Shown: positions 47,914-59,585, counted from the stretch's first letter. The stretch is DNA of 64,000 nucleotides from Streptococcus oralis subsp. tigurinus (GCF_002356415.1 NZ_AP018338.1:992001-1056000), one strand, 5' to 3'. The notes: generated by a model not told the origin, from the letters alone. Numbers and translations are program-made.

Positions 47914-48132
47914 ATGGTAACCGTTTATTCTAAAAATAACTGTGTACAATGTAAAATGACTAAACGTTTCTTGGATAGCAACAATGTCGCTTATCGTGAG
48001 ATCAATCTCGATGAGCAACCAGAGTACATCGATCAAGTTAAAGAGCTTGGTTTCAGCGCTGCTCCTGTCATCCAAACACCAACTGAGGTCTTTTCAGGTT
48101 TCCAACCAGGAAAACTAAAACAGTTAGCATAA
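47914..48132 (+). CDS. nrdH: Glutaredoxin-like NrdH
   Basis: A 72-residue redoxin that reduces the class Ib ribonucleotide reductase. The redox site is NNCVQCKMTKRFLD near residues 8 to 14, and the cis-proline segment is SAAPVIQTPTEVFSGFQP. GAGGAG precedes the ATG. It leads nrdE by 85 bases. Confidence 0.95.
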   Translation: MVTVYSKNNCVQCKMTKRFLDSNNVAYREINLDEQPEYIDQVKELGFSAAPVIQTPTEVFSGFQPGKLKQLA

Positions 48133-48217
48133 TTTTAGTGCATCATCCAGAAGAAATTGCTTCTAGGGCTAACTTAGAGGCCTTTCTTTTGTAATCAGGT
48201 TAGATAAGGAAAATTTT

Positions 48218-50377
48218 ATGGGATTAAAACATCTTGAAGACGTGACTTACTTCCGTCTCAATAACGAAATCAACCGTCCTGTTAATGGACAAATCATGCT
48301 TCATAAAGATAAGGAAGCCTTGGATGCTTTCTTTAAAGAAAATGTAGTTCCAAACACTATGGTTTTTGATTCAATCACCGATAAAATCAACTACCTCATT
48401 GAACATAACTACATCGAAACTGCATTTCTCAAGAAATACCGTCCAGAGTTTTTGGAAGAATTGCATCAATTCATCAAAGACCAAAACTTCCAATTCAAGT
48501 CGTTTATGGCAGCCTATAAGTTTTACAATCAATATGCCTTAAAGACAAACGACGGTGAATATTACCTCGAAAGTATGGAAGACCGTGTCTTCTTTAATGC
48601 GCTTTATTTTGCAGACGGGGATGAAGCGATTGCGACTGATATTGCCAATGAAATCATCCACCAACGCTACCAACCAGCTACTCCTTCCTTTTTGAACGCA
48701 GGTCGTGCTCGTCGTGGGGAATTGGTATCTTGTTTCTTGATCCAAGTAACTGATGACATGAACTCTATCGGACGTTCTATCAACTCAGCCCTTCAACTTT
48801 CACGTATCGGTGGTGGTGTGGGAATTTCCCTCAGCAACCTTCGTGAAGCTGGAGCTCCTATCAAAGGTTATGAAGGTGCTGCTTCTGGTGTCGTACCAGT
48901 TATGAAGCTTTTTGAAGACAGCTTCTCTTACTCAAACCAACTCGGGCAACGTCAAGGTGCTGGGGTTGTCTACCTCAACGTCTTTCACCCAGATATCATC
49001 GCTTTCCTTTCCACTAAGAAAGAAAATGCCGATGAAAAAGTTCGTGTTAAGACTCTTTCACTTGGTGTTGTAGTACCCGATAAATTCTACGAATTAGCTC
49101 GTAAAAATGAAGAAATGTATCTCTTTAGCCCTTACTCTGTAGAGCTTGAATACGGTGTACCGTTCAACTACATCGACATCACTGAAAAATACGATGAATT
49201 GGTCGCAAATCCAAATATCCGCAAGACAAAAATCAAGGCGCGTGATTTGGAAACTGAAATCTCTAAATTGCAACAAGAGTCTGGCTATCCTTATGTAGTC
49301 AACATCGATACGGCTAACCGTGCGAATCCTGTTGATGGAAAGATTATCATGAGCAACTTGTGTTCTGAAATCCTTCAAGTTCAAGAACCAAGCTTGATCA
49401 ACGATGCTCAAGAATTCCTTCAAATGGGAACAGACGTCTCATGTAACCTTGGTTCAACCAACGTGGTCAACATGATGACTTCACCTGACTTTGGTCGTTC
49501 TATCCGTGCTATGGTTCGTGCTTTGACTTTCGTTACAGATAGTTCGCACATCGTAGCTGTTCCTACAATCGACCACGGAAATAGTTTGGCTCACACCTTT
49601 GGTCTTGGGGCCATGGGGCTTCATAGTTACCTTGCACAACAACTCATCGAATACGGATCTCCTGAGTCAATTGAATTTACAAGCATCTACTTTATGCTTA
49701 TGAACTACTGGACCTTGGTAGAGTCAAACAATATCGCCCGCGAACGTGGTATCACCTTCCACAACTTTGAAAAATCAGACTATGCTAACGGAAGCTACTT
49801 CGACAAGTATGTGACAGGCGAATTTGTTCCAAAATCAGACCGTGTTAAAGAACTCTTCAAAGACGTCTTTATCCCAAGTGCTGCTGACTGGGCTGAACTT
49901 CGCGAAAAGGTTCAAGCAGATGGTCTTTATCACCAAAACCGTCTAGCTGTTGCTCCAAATGGTTCGATCAGCTACATCAACGATGTTTCTGCATCTATCC
50001 ACCCGATTACGCAACGTATCGAAGAACGCCAAGAGAAGAAAATCGGTAAGATCTACTATCCTGCTGCAGGTTTGTCAACAGAAACGATTCCTTACTACAC
50101 TTCTGCCTACGACATGGATATGCGTAAGGTAATCGATGTATACGCGGCTGCAACTGAGCACGTGGATCAAGGACTTTCACTCACCCTCTTCATGCGTAGC
50201 GATATTCCAAAAGGTCTTTACGAATGGAAGAAAGAAAACAAACAAACGACACGTGACTTGTCTATCCTTCGTAACTATGCCTTTAACAAGGGTATCAAGT
50301 CTATCTACTACGTCCGTACCTTTACAGACGACGGTGGAGAAGTCGGTGCTAACCAATGTGAAAGCTGTGTGATTTAA
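48218..50377 (+). CDS. nrdE: Class Ib ribonucleotide reductase, large subunit
   Basis: A 719-residue catalytic subunit making deoxyribonucleotides. Active-site features include LVSCFLIQVTDDMNSIGRSI with a substrate cysteine, the NLCSEILQVQEP cysteine-Glu motif, and the C-terminal CESCVI shuttle cysteines reduced by NrdH. The length is typical of NrdE, with the short class Ib N-terminal segment that lacks the ATP-cone activity site. nrdI is not in this cluster, as is usual in streptococci. Confidence 0.98.
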   Translation: MGLKHLEDVTYFRLNNEINRPVNGQIMLHKDKEALDAFFKENVVPNTMVFDSITDKINYLIEHNYIETAFLKKYRPEFLEELHQFIKDQNFQFKSFMAAYKFYNQYALKTNDGEYYLESMEDRVFFNALYFADGDEAIATDIANEIIHQRYQPATPSFLNAGRARRGELVSCFLIQVTDDMNSIGRSINSALQLSRIGGGVGISLSNLREAGAPIKGYEGAASGVVPVMKLFEDSFSYSNQLGQRQGAGVVYLNVFHPDIIAFLSTKKENADEKVRVKTLSLGVVVPDKFYELARKNEEMYLFSPYSVELEYGVPFNYIDITEKYDELVANPNIRKTKIKARDLETEISKLQQESGYPYVVNIDTANRANPVDGKIIMSNLCSEILQVQEPSLINDAQEFLQMGTDVSCNLGSTNVVNMMTSPDFGRSIRAMVRALTFVTDSSHIVAVPTIDHGNSLAHTFGLGAMGLHSYLAQQLIEYGSPESIEFTSIYFMLMNYWTLVESNNIARERGITFHNFEKSDYANGSYFDKYVTGEFVPKSDRVKELFKDVFIPSAADWAELREKVQADGLYHQNRLAVAPNGSISYINDVSASIHPITQRIEERQEKKIGKIYYPAAGLSTETIPYYTSAYDMDMRKVIDVYAAATEHVDQGLSLTLFMRSDIPKGLYEWKKENKQTTRDLSILRNYAFNKGIKSIYYVRTFTDDGGEVGANQCESCVI

Positions 50378-50469
50378 TTTTAGTCAAAGGCAACCACATT
50401 TTCTCAGATTACTGATTAAGTTACCCGCCAGACAAAACTTGATAAGTATCTTAAATACTATGAAAAACC

Positions 50470-50493
50470 AAAAAGTCGGTCTTCCGACTTTTT
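50470..50493 (+). terminator. Terminator between nrdE and nrdF
   Basis: AAAAAGTCGG-TCTT-CCGACTTTTT. nrdF has its own AGATTTCAA leader after it, so partial termination may set the ratio of the two subunits. Confidence 0.8.
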
Positions 50494-50571
50494 GTGCGAT
50501 ACTCTTCTCAGACTATGATAAAATAGAGATGATTCGACAATCGCATTATTACATACAGAAAGAGATTTCAA

Positions 50572-51534
50572 ATGGAAACTTACTACAAAGCCATTAACTG
50601 GAACGCCATCGAAGATGTCATCGACAAATCAACTTGGGAAAAGCTGACAGAGCAATTCTGGCTCGATACGCGTATCCCCTTGTCAAATGACCTAGACGAC
50701 TGGAGAAAACTATCAAACAAAGAAAAAGACTTGGTTGGAAAAGTCTTTGGTGGTTTGACCCTTTTGGATACCATGCAATCTGAAACAGGAGTTCAGGCGC
50801 TTCGCGCAGACATCCGTACACCGCATGAGGAAGCTGTTTTTAACAACATCCAATTTATGGAATCTGTCCACGCAAAATCTTATTCTTCTATCTTTTCGAC
50901 CTTGAACACCAAGGCTGAAATCGAAGAAATCTTTGAATGGACCAACACAAATCCCTACCTACAAAGAAAAGCGGAAATTATCAATGAAATCTATCTCAAT
51001 GGTAGCCCACTAGAAAAGAAGGTTGCCAGCGTCTTCCTTGAAACCTTCCTCTTCTACTCTGGTTTCTTTACACCGCTTTACTATCTCGGTAACAACAAAC
51101 TGGCCAACGTTGCGGAAATCATCAAACTGATCATTCGTGATGAGTCTGTTCACGGAACTTATATTGGTTACAAATTCCAACTTGGTTTCAATGAATTACC
51201 TGAAGAAGAGCAAGAAAAACTTAAAGAATGGATGTACGACCTGCTCTACACTCTCTACGAGAACGAAGAGGGCTATACAGAAAGCCTCTATGACGGTGTT
51301 GGCTGGACTGAGGAAGTTAAAACCTTTCTTCGTTACAATGCCAATAAAGCTCTTATGAACCTAGGACAAGATCCACTCTTCCCAGATTCAGCAGATGATG
51401 TCAATCCAATCGTTATGAACGGAATTTCAACAGGAACTTCTAACCACGACTTCTTCTCTCAAGTCGGAAATGGTTACCTCCTTGGTGAAGTTGAAGCCAT
51501 GCAAGACGAGGATTACAACTACGGTTTAGACTAA
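50572..51534 (+). CDS. nrdF: Class Ib ribonucleotide reductase, small subunit
   Basis: A 320-residue radical-generating subunit. The metal-binding carboxylates and histidines lie in QSETGVQALRADI-type, FMESVHAKSYSSIFS and RDESVHGTYIGYKFQ segments; the radical tyrosine is in the first-core helix (LDTMQSETGV region to FNNIQFMESVHA). It ends DEDYNYGLD, the typical NrdF tail contacting NrdE. It lies 194 bases after nrdE, with an intervening terminator. Confidence 0.97.
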   Translation: METYYKAINWNAIEDVIDKSTWEKLTEQFWLDTRIPLSNDLDDWRKLSNKEKDLVGKVFGGLTLLDTMQSETGVQALRADIRTPHEEAVFNNIQFMESVHAKSYSSIFSTLNTKAEIEEIFEWTNTNPYLQRKAEIINEIYLNGSPLEKKVASVFLETFLFYSGFFTPLYYLGNNKLANVAEIIKLIIRDESVHGTYIGYKFQLGFNELPEEEQEKLKEWMYDLLYTLYENEEGYTESLYDGVGWTEEVKTFLRYNANKALMNLGQDPLFPDSADDVNPIVMNGISTGTSNHDFFSQVGNGYLLGEVEAMQDEDYNYGLD

Positions 51535-51550
51535 TTTGACCAAACATTCA

Positions 51551-51587
51551 AAATATCATGGTTTGTTTAAAACAACCATGATATTTT
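51551..51587 (+). terminator. Terminator of nrdF
   Basis: ATATCATGGTTTGTTTAAAA pairs through AACCATGATAT, followed by TTTTTG. Confidence 0.8.
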
Positions 51588-51591
51588 TGTT

Positions 51592-52350
51592 TTATGTGAC
51601 TACTAGTCCGTCTCGCTCCGCAAGGTGCGAGACAAATAAACCACCCGCTATGCGGGTGCGCATCGAAGGTTATACCAAAAAACTCCAAACGCGATACAAT
51701 AAAGGTGTTCAAGCCAATTGTAAAGCGAAAGGAGAAAAATATGGCACAAAAGGCACATAGTTTATCACACACAAAGTGGATGTGTAAATATCACATTGTG
51801 TTCACCCCTAAGTATAGACGAAAAGTAATTTATAATCAATATCGAAGCAGTTTGGGAGAAATATTCCATCGATTATGTAGTTATAAAGGTGTTGAGATTA
51901 TCGAAGGTCACTTAATGCCAGACCATGTACATATGTTAGTCAGTATTCCACCGAGGATAAGTGTTTCAAGTTTCATGGGGTATTTAAAAGGTAAAAGTGC
52001 ACTCATGATGTTTGACAAACACGCCAACCTCAAGTACAAGTTTGGGAATCGGCATTTCTGGGCAGAAGGTTATTATGTAAGTACAGTAGGGCTTAATGAA
52101 GCCACAATTAAGAAATATATTCAAGAACAGGAAAAGCATGATATAGCACTAGATAAATTAAGTGTAAAAGAATATGAGGATCCCTTTAGGGATAGTGGTA
52201 AGTAGTACCAAGGTCTCTTTAAGAGGCAAGTGACGAGTCAAGAGCAATGAGGCTTGAACAACGTGAAAGCCAGCGTCTTTAGGCGCTGGCTGGTGATTTG
52301 GGCTTATAGCCCTGGTGCAAACCACCCGTTAGACGGGTGGTTATGATTTT
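51592..52350 (+). mobile_element. IS200-type element, copy 1
   Basis: About 759 bases. It is delimited by comparison with the inverted copy to its right, with which it appears identical. Subterminal hairpins are typical of IS200/IS605: GTCTCGCTCCGCAAGGTGCG with AGAC and CCACCCGCTATGCGGGTG at the left end, and CCACCCGTTAGACGGGTGG at the right end. It sits directly after the nrdF terminator. Confidence 0.88.
51741..52205 (+). CDS. tnpA: IS200-type transposase TnpA (HUH)
   Basis: A 154-residue single-strand transposase. The HUH motif is in HLMPDHVHMLVSI, and the catalytic tyrosine is in the helix FWAEGYYVSTVGLNEATI. AAAGGAGAAAA precedes the ATG; the longer in-frame reading starts at a weak upstream ATG. 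The protein is identical to that of the inverted copy across lacR. Confidence 0.95.
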   Translation: MAQKAHSLSHTKWMCKYHIVFTPKYRRKVIYNQYRSSLGEIFHRLCSYKGVEIIEGHLMPDHVHMLVSIPPRISVSSFMGYLKGKSALMMFDKHANLKYKFGNRHFWAEGYYVSTVGLNEATIKKYIQEQEKHDIALDKLSVKEYEDPFRDSGK

Positions 52351-52430
52351 TGTTTTATTTTGTTTTTTTCTATTTGATTGATTGAGCGTTTTATGGTAAG
52401 ATAATAATAGTAGAAATCGAGGTGATAAGG

Positions 52431-53198
52431 ATGCTAAAGCAAGAAAAACTAGATAGTATTCTAGAAGCAGTAAACACAAAAGGCACTATTACTGTAAAAG
52501 AGATTATGGAGAGTCTTGATGTGTCAGATATGACAGCTCGTCGCTACTTACAAGAATTGGCAGATAAGGATTTGCTGGTTCGTGTGCACGGTGGCGCTGA
52601 AAAACTTCGTACAGGTTCTCTCTTAAACAACGAACGCTCAAACGTCGAAAAACAAGGCTTGCAGATTGCTGAAAAACAAGAAATCAGTCGTTTTTCTGGT
52701 CATTTGATTGACGAAGGTGAAACTATTTTTATCGGGCCAGGAACAACCTTAGAATGTTTTGCTCGTGAGCTCCCTATCGATAATATTCGTGTTGTAACAA
52801 ACAGCCTTCCTGTTTTTCTCATCCTAAACGAACGAAAACTAACAGATTTGATTTTGATTGGTGGAAATTATCGCTCTATCACTGGAGCTTTTGTGGGAAC
52901 ACTTACCCTGCAGGATTTAGCCAATCTTCAGTTTTCTAAAGCTTTTGTAAGCTGTAATGGTATTAAGGATAAGGCAATTGCTACTTTCAGTGAAGAAGAG
53001 GGCGAGGTACAACGAATCGCTCTGAATAATGCCAATAAAAAATACTTACTGGCAGACCACAGCAAGTTTAATAAGTTTGATTTTTACACTTTCTACAATA
53101 TCTCAGAGATTGATACCATCGTTTCAGATTCCAAACTAAGTCAGGAAACATTTGAAGACCTGTCAAAACAAACAACCATTCTTTTATCAAAATCATAA
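52431..53198 (+). CDS. lacR: Lactose operon repressor LacR (DeoR family)
   Basis: A 255-residue DeoR-type repressor. The N-terminal helix-turn-helix is TVKEIMESLDVSDMTARRYL, and the sugar-phosphate sensing domain has GETIFIGPGTTLECFARELP and a long C-terminal part. The inducer in the family is tagatose-6-phosphate. GAGGTGAT precedes the ATG; a longer frame lacks a site. It is convergent with lacG and boxed in by two inverted IS200 copies, the right one starting at its stop codon. Its targets would be the operator-like TTTGTT repeats before lacA. Confidence 0.93.
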   Translation: MLKQEKLDSILEAVNTKGTITVKEIMESLDVSDMTARRYLQELADKDLLVRVHGGAEKLRTGSLLNNERSNVEKQGLQIAEKQEISRFSGHLIDEGETIFIGPGTTLECFARELPIDNIRVVTNSLPVFLILNERKLTDLILIGGNYRSITGAFVGTLTLQDLANLQFSKAFVSCNGIKDKAIATFSEEEGEVQRIALNNANKKYLLADHSKFNKFDFYTFYNISEIDTIVSDSKLSQETFEDLSKQTTILLSKS

Positions 53199-53947
53199 CC
53201 ACCCGTCTAACGGGTGGTTTGCACCAGGGCTATAAGCCCAAATCACCAGCCAGCGCCTAAAGACGCTGGCTTTCACGTTGTTCAAGCCTCATTGCTCTTG
53301 ACTCGTCACTTGCCTCTTAAAGAGACCTTGGTACTACTTACCACTATCCCTAAAGGGATCCTCATATTCTTTTACACTTAATTTATCTAGTGCTATATCA
53401 TGCTTTTCCTGTTCTTGAATATATTTCTTAATTGTGGCTTCATTAAGCCCTACTGTACTTACATAATAACCTTCTGCCCAGAAATGCCGATTCCCAAACT
53501 TGTACTTGAGGTTGGCGTGTTTGTCAAACATCATGAGTGCACTTTTACCTTTTAAATACCCCATGAAACTTGAAACACTTATCCTCGGTGGAATACTGAC
53601 TAACATATGTACATGGTCTGGCATTAAGTGACCTTCGATAATCTCAACACCTTTATAACTACATAATCGATGGAATATTTCTCCCAAACTGCTTCGATAT
53701 TGATTATAAATTACTTTTCGTCTATACTTAGGGGTGAACACAATGTGATATTTACACATCCACTTTGTGTGTGATAAACTATGTGCCTTTTGTGCCATAT
53801 TTTTCTCCTTTCGCTTTACAATTGGCTTGAACACCTTTATTGTATCGCGTTTGGAGTTTTTTGGTATAACCTTCGATGCGCACCCGCATAGCGGGTGGTT
53901 TATTTGTCTCGCACCTTGCGGAGCGAGACGGACTAGTAGTCACATAA
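53189..53947 (-). mobile_element. IS200-type element, copy 2 (inverted)
   Basis: The same 759-base element as copy 1, in inverse orientation. The hairpin CCACCCGTCTAACGGGTGG lies at the lacR side and the GTCTCGC…GCGAGAC hairpin at the lacG side. The inner boundary overlaps the last codons of lacR (AAATCATAA). Confidence 0.88.
53334..53798 (-). CDS. tnpA: IS200-type transposase TnpA (HUH), copy 2
   Basis: A 154-residue protein identical to copy 1 (HLMPDHVHMLVSI; FWAEGYYVSTVGLNEATI). Identity implies recent duplication or gene conversion. Both copies are intact and so could in principle move. Confidence 0.95.
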   Translation of the reverse strand: MAQKAHSLSHTKWMCKYHIVFTPKYRRKVIYNQYRSSLGEIFHRLCSYKGVEIIEGHLMPDHVHMLVSIPPRISVSSFMGYLKGKSALMMFDKHANLKYKFGNRHFWAEGYYVSTVGLNEATIKKYIQEQEKHDIALDKLSVKEYEDPFRDSGK

Positions 53948-53951
53948 TCAT

Positions 53952-53984
53952 AAAAATTCCCCTGCCTTTTGGCGGGGAATTTTT
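53952..53984 (-). terminator. Terminator of the lac operon
   Basis: Minus-strand AAAAATTCCCCGCC-AAAA-GGCAGGGGAATTTTT, directly after lacG. The IS200 copy starts three to five bases beyond. Confidence 0.85.
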
Positions 53985-53992
53985 GTTGAATT

Positions 53993-55411
<1,419 letters not shown>

Positions 55412-55483
55412 TCAAGAAATAGAAATGAGATGGAGATATAGTTGGGAGGAGTTCCTCCATCTCACTTCTTCGCTATTTACATT

Positions 55484-57178
55484 TTAATCTTCGAACTGCG
55501 CTTGAACAAAGGCAAGAGCGCCTTTTCCATCGCGAGTCAGTTTAATGTATTGGCCACCTTCTGTCTTAGCAAGTTTGATACCCAGTTTGTCGGTTTCGGC
55601 CTTCATGTCTTCAAAGTTTGAAGCTACTTGAGGAGCAAGGATAACCAGATCAAACTCAGGCAACATTTCACGGTGAGCTCCATAGCCACCAGCTGCTGCT
55701 TTAACAGGAACCTTGTACTCCGCAGCTGCCTTGTTTAGAGCATTTGCAAGGAGACCACTTGTTCCTCCGCCTGCACAGAGAACGAGAACATTTGTTTCTT
55801 CTGTAATTGTGTTTTGCGCTGCTCCTACACCTGCTTTTTCAAGAATCGCATCTGCTTTAGCAGTATTGAAGTTTGAAGCTACTTTTTCTTTCAATTCATC
55901 ATTGGCTTTACCTGAACGTTCTTCTTCAAGTATTTGTTCATCATAAACCTTGAGGAATGGATAGTAGATGGCTACGTCTACAAGGATTAACAAAGCAGCA
56001 AGTACAAATGATAAAAATTGGAAGTTTGTTCCGAGAACAATACCGAGCGGACCTGGTGTTGTCCAAGGAAGGTTGGCAGTGAATGAGTTCATGCCAAGCG
56101 TTTCGATAAAGAATTTGAAAATCCAGACGTTTGCGATTGGCGCAAAGATAAAGGGAATAAAGAAGATTGGATTCAAGACAAGTGGTGCACCAAACAGGAT
56201 TGGTTCGTTTACACCGAAGAAAGTTGGTACTACTGACGCACGACCGATTGCACGGTTTCGTTTTGATTTGGTCAACCACATGAACATGAATGGAACAACC
56301 AGTGTCGCACCAGTACCACCCATGGTAACGATAAACATTTGTGTACCAGAAGTAAGAATCTTGTCAGCGTGCATACCTTGTTGGAGAAGGTTCAAATTGA
56401 CTTCAGCATTTGCATAGGTAATCGCTGCGATTGCAGGTTCGACGATGGAAGGACCGTGGATACCCACAAACCAGAAGAAGGCAAAGGCCCCAAAGATAAT
56501 GGTAATACCTAGATAACCATCAGCAGCAGAGAATAATGGTGCAAAGAATTTACCGATTGATTCAGCTACGCTTGCACCAACAAAATGACGAGCTAGTAAA
56601 TCAAGAGCATAAAGAGAAACCACTGATAGAGTGAATGGAATCACATCTTTAAATACTTGTGAGATATTTGGTGGAACTTCGTCAGGCATGCGAATAGTGA
56701 CGTTGTTCTTAACACAAACCTTATAGATGGCTACAGTAACAAAGGCAGCAAGGAAGGCTGAAAGCAAACCTTTTGTCCCCAAGAATCCAGTAGCTAGGCC
56801 ATTTTCGATAGGATCAGCTGCCAACATCAACAAACCAACAATTGCTGCCAACAATGTTGACATATAGTTGATTTGATTGGTTTTCTCCATGCTACGGTTT
56901 ACTGAGTCAGTCAATGACTTAGCTGTTGTACCAGCTACCAAGAGAGCTAGAATCCCCATTGAATAGCTATAAGGTTTCATGAGGAGATTAACAACATCAT
57001 CAGACCATTTAAAGCCCCATGAGTTAGGAACAAAGGCAATCAAGATAAAGATACTTGAGAAGAGAATGACTGGCATACCAGCAATGAAACCATCACGAAT
57101 AGCACGAAGGTAGATATTACGAGACAGTTTTTCAAAGAAAGGCTTTCCTTTCTCAATAAATGCAATTAGTTTGTTCAT
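55484..57178 (-). CDS. lacE: Lactose PTS enzyme IICB
   Basis: A 564-residue membrane protein moving and phosphorylating lactose. The EIIC part has about eight to ten helices (residues 1 to 440), and the C-terminal EIIB domain has the phospho-cysteine in [19 protein letters not shown]. The signature [20 protein letters not shown] is in the substrate-binding half. It overlaps lacF by one base. Confidence 0.97.
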   Translation of the reverse strand: MNKLIAFIEKGKPFFEKLSRNIYLRAIRDGFIAGMPVILFSSIFILIAFVPNSWGFKWSDDVVNLLMKPYSYSMGILALLVAGTTAKSLTDSVNRSMEKTNQINYMSTLLAAIVGLLMLAADPIENGLATGFLGTKGLLSAFLAAFVTVAIYKVCVKNNVTIRMPDEVPPNISQVFKDVIPFTLSVVSLYALDLLARHFVGASVAESIGKFFAPLFSAADGYLGITIIFGAFAFFWFVGIHGPSIVEPAIAAITYANAEVNLNLLQQGMHADKILTSGTQMFIVTMGGTGATLVVPFMFMWLTKSKRNRAIGRASVVPTFFGVNEPILFGAPLVLNPIFFIPFIFAPIANVWIFKFFIETLGMNSFTANLPWTTPGPLGIVLGTNFQFLSFVLAALLILVDVAIYYPFLKVYDEQILEEERSGKANDELKEKVASNFNTAKADAILEKAGVGAAQNTITEETNVLVLCAGGGTSGLLANALNKAAAEYKVPVKAAAGGYGAHREMLPEFDLVILAPQVASNFEDMKAETDKLGIKLAKTEGGQYIKLTRDGKGALAFVQAQFED

Positions 57179-57495
57179 TACTTAACTCCTCTCTTGTAGA
57201 GTTCGATTAAATGGTGCATCAAATCTTTTAACAAGATAGTTGTCATCAAGTGGTCTTGGCCATGCATCATGGTCACACTATAGGCCAAATCTTCACCAGC
57301 TGCTTCCTTGGTCAATAGACTTGTTTGCGCGTGATGAGCCTCGGCGATACAGCCACCAGCTTCCTCAACTAAGCTATCTGCTTTCGCAAAATCGCCAGCT
57401 TCAGCAGCCTTCAAGGCTTCCAATAGTTTTGAACGAGCATCGCCAGCATAGGCTACGATTTCAAAACCTAACAATGTTACTTCTTCTCTATTCAT
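57178..57495 (-). CDS. lacF: Lactose PTS enzyme IIA
   Basis: A 105-residue trimeric EIIA of the lactose family. The phospho-histidine is in [20 protein letters not shown], and a second conserved histidine pair is in [20 protein letters not shown]. It takes phosphate from HPr and passes it to the LacE EIIB cysteine. Confidence 0.97.
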   Translation of the reverse strand: MNREEVTLLGFEIVAYAGDARSKLLEALKAAEAGDFAKADSLVEEAGGCIAEAHHAQTSLLTKEAAGEDLAYSVTMMHGQDHLMTTILLKDLMHHLIELYKRGVK

Positions 57496-57530
57496 GATAG
57501 AATCCTCCTTATGTATTTTTAATTAAATTT

Positions 57531-58367
57531 TTATGACAATAAACGTTGGATATGTAGAACTAGATAAACTCGTTCACTTTTATACAAATCAAGACCCGTA
57601 TGTTGCGTAATCACATCATAGATCTTGGAGCCGACCTCAAATGCCTTTGGATAGGATTGTTTGATATGGTCTTCCATATCTAGAAGAGATTGATTATCAT
57701 CTCTAGATCTGTCTAAATAATCCAAGAAATAATTCAAATGAATCATAAAACGATCATAGAAATGGTTATTCTCTTTGGTTCGTTGAATAGCGTAACTCTT
57801 CAGCACTTCTTCAACATTCCTGAGAATTTCTTTCCTCTTATCTATCGACTCAACCACTTGAACTTCGTTCTCACCTTCGGCATTAATGAAATGATAAGCG
57901 ATCCGAATAATTTCATCCTCAGGGAAATGATCTGTCAACTTCTGACGATAGATTTCAAAGGCTTCCTTTGCGATTTGAAAAGCTACAGGATACTTGGCAG
58001 AAATATCTGGCAGATTACTATCCTTGTACCTTCCTTGTGCTAGAGCTTGGTAAGAACAGTAAATATGATCTGTCAAGGTTACGTAGAGATACTCTTGAAT
58101 CGGATAATGATATTTCTTAGAAAGCTTATCAATAATCTCATAGGTCACTGTGATAAAATCAAGCGGGACATCTTTGAGCAGAGCCATAAAGTTTTCCCTA
58201 GACTCTTCTGTCTTCATCCGAAAGATTTTCTCAACTTGTTCTTCAGCAATCAAATCCCCTTTCTTCTTTCCAAATGCAATCCCTTTACCAATTACAATCA
58301 CCTCTTCTCCTTTATCATTTCTGACAAGTGAAACATTGTGATTCATTGGATTTAGAATTCGATACAT
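57531..58367 (-). CDS. lacT: BglG-family antiterminator LacT
   Basis: A 278-residue RNA-binding antiterminator. The N-terminal CAT domain (MYRILNPMNHNVSLVRNDKG EEVIVIGKGIAFGKK) precedes two PRD domains whose histidines are phosphorylated by PTS proteins (YVTLTDHIYCSYQALAQGR; AYHFINAEGENEVQ). It should bind the RAT upstream and allow read-through of the terminator before lacT-F-E-G when lactose is used. Confidence 0.95.
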   Translation of the reverse strand: MYRILNPMNHNVSLVRNDKGEEVIVIGKGIAFGKKKGDLIAEEQVEKIFRMKTEESRENFMALLKDVPLDFITVTYEIIDKLSKKYHYPIQEYLYVTLTDHIYCSYQALAQGRYKDSNLPDISAKYPVAFQIAKEAFEIYRQKLTDHFPEDEIIRIAYHFINAEGENEVQVVESIDKRKEILRNVEEVLKSYAIQRTKENNHFYDRFMIHLNYFLDYLDRSRDDNQSLLDMEDHIKQSYPKAFEVGSKIYDVITQHTGLDLYKSERVYLVLHIQRLLS

Positions 58368-58403
58368 GTCAACCTCCTTTTATCTCTTAATGGTATATGA
58401 GTA

Positions 58404-58460
58404 TAAAAAATGACCACAAATGAACTAGAAAATCTTTTGATTTCTAATTCACCTGTGATC
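58404..58460 (-). terminator. LacT-controlled leader terminator
   Basis: Minus-strand GATCACAGGTGAATTAGAAA TC, loop AAAA, then GATTTTCTAGTTCATTTGTGGTC and TTTTTT. It lies before lacT and is the natural target of LacT antitermination. Confidence 0.8.
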
Positions 58461-58490
58461 ATGCCTAATATTACTTAGTAACACTCACCT
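58457..58490 (-). promoter_or_regulatory. Ribonucleic antiterminator (RAT) for LacT
   Basis: AGGTGAGTGTTACTAAGTAA followed by TATTAGGCATGATC shows the GTGTTACT…GGC pattern of RAT sequences and overlaps the 5' arm of the terminator. Confidence 0.65.
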
Positions 58491-58509
58491 TGTATTAACT
58501 TGTGATTTA

Positions 58510-58546
58510 AGTATAGCACAAGTAAGTTTTTTTGTAAACCTTTACA
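58510..58546 (-). promoter_or_regulatory. lacT-FEG promoter with overlapping cre site
   Basis: -10 TATACT (58,510-58,515, with TGC before it) and TTTACA as -35 at 17 bases. TGTAAAGGTTTACA (58,533-58,546) differs from the palindromic cre TGTAAACGTTTACA at one base and covers the -35, so CcpA/HPr-Ser-P would block initiation. Confidence 0.7.
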
Positions 58547-58603
58547 TGTAACTTTTTTTTTAAAATTTTTTTAGATTCATGTTCCTAAACTAGGAGGAAG
58601 ATT

Positions 58604-59584
58604 TTACACGCGTTCTTTCCATGAAGTCGCTGTTGTTTGAAGAACCTTGTTGAGTTCGTCAATGTTTTCAAAACCAGTTGTGCGAAGCCATTCGCGAGCT
58701 GCTGCTTCACCAACTTTGATGTAAGCTTCAACTGATCCAGCCCATGTAGCACGGCCACAAAGAACGCCGTTGAAGTTTGCACCTGATTCATGGGCAAATA
58801 CAAGAGTATCTTGGAAGAGTTTAGCTGATACACCAGCACTCAAGTAGATGTATGGAAGATTTGTTGCTTCATCTTGAGCTTTGAAGAAGGCTGCTGCTTC
58901 TTCACGTGTATGCACGATTTCACCATCACTAAATCCTTCAACGTATTTGACGTTGACTGGAACCTCCACTTTCAAGACATCGATGTTAAAGCGTGGGTCT
59001 GAGAAGACCTTCATAGCACCGATAACCTTGTGTGGTTTTACTTTGGCGTATTCTGCAGAACCTGCGTCAGCAATCTTTTCATCGTAAGCGAGGATTTCAA
59101 GGAAGAATGGAATGTCTTCCGCCACACATTCAGAACCGATGCGTTCGATGTAGGCTTGTTTTTGTTGGTTGAGTTCGTCAGAGCTGTCTACGTCATAGTA
59201 AAGCAAGAATTTGACTGCATCCGCACCTTGTTCTTTAATGCGTTTTGCAGACCAAACATCCAAGCAGTCAGGCAAGCGTTTGGTGCTTGTTGTGTCGTAA
59301 CCAGTTTTCTCATAAGCAAGGAGAAGACCAGCATTTGGAGCAAGCGCTTTTGTAGCTGGAAGTCCATACTCAGGGTCGAGAAGCATAGAGGATGCGTATT
59401 TTGTCAATTCATCTGCTACCAAGACTTTGAGTTCTTCCATTTGAGCCACTGTTGGCTCTTCTGTTTGGTATTGAGCCATGAGGCGTTTCAAAGCACCACG
59501 TTGGTCAAAGGCAAGGGCTGAGATGATTCCATTTTCATCTGAAAGTTTTTCTAAGCGTGCACGTTTTTGTTCTGTTAAAGCCAT
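58604..59584 (-). CDS. lacD: Tagatose-1,6-bisphosphate aldolase
   Basis: A 326-residue class I aldolase producing dihydroxyacetone phosphate and glyceraldehyde-3-phosphate. Conserved stretches: [37 protein letters not shown], the Schiff-base lysine in [20 protein letters not shown], and [20 protein letters not shown]. It is separated from lacC by one base. Confidence 0.97.
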   Translation of the reverse strand: MALTEQKRARLEKLSDENGIISALAFDQRGALKRLMAQYQTEEPTVAQMEELKVLVADELTKYASSMLLDPEYGLPATKALAPNAGLLLAYEKTGYDTTSTKRLPDCLDVWSAKRIKEQGADAVKFLLYYDVDSSDELNQQKQAYIERIGSECVAEDIPFFLEILAYDEKIADAGSAEYAKVKPHKVIGAMKVFSDPRFNIDVLKVEVPVNVKYVEGFSDGEIVHTREEAAAFFKAQDEATNLPYIYLSAGVSAKLFQDTLVFAHESGANFNGVLCGRATWAGSVEAYIKVGEAAAREWLRTTGFENIDELNKVLQTTATSWKERV

Positions 59585-59585
59585 T

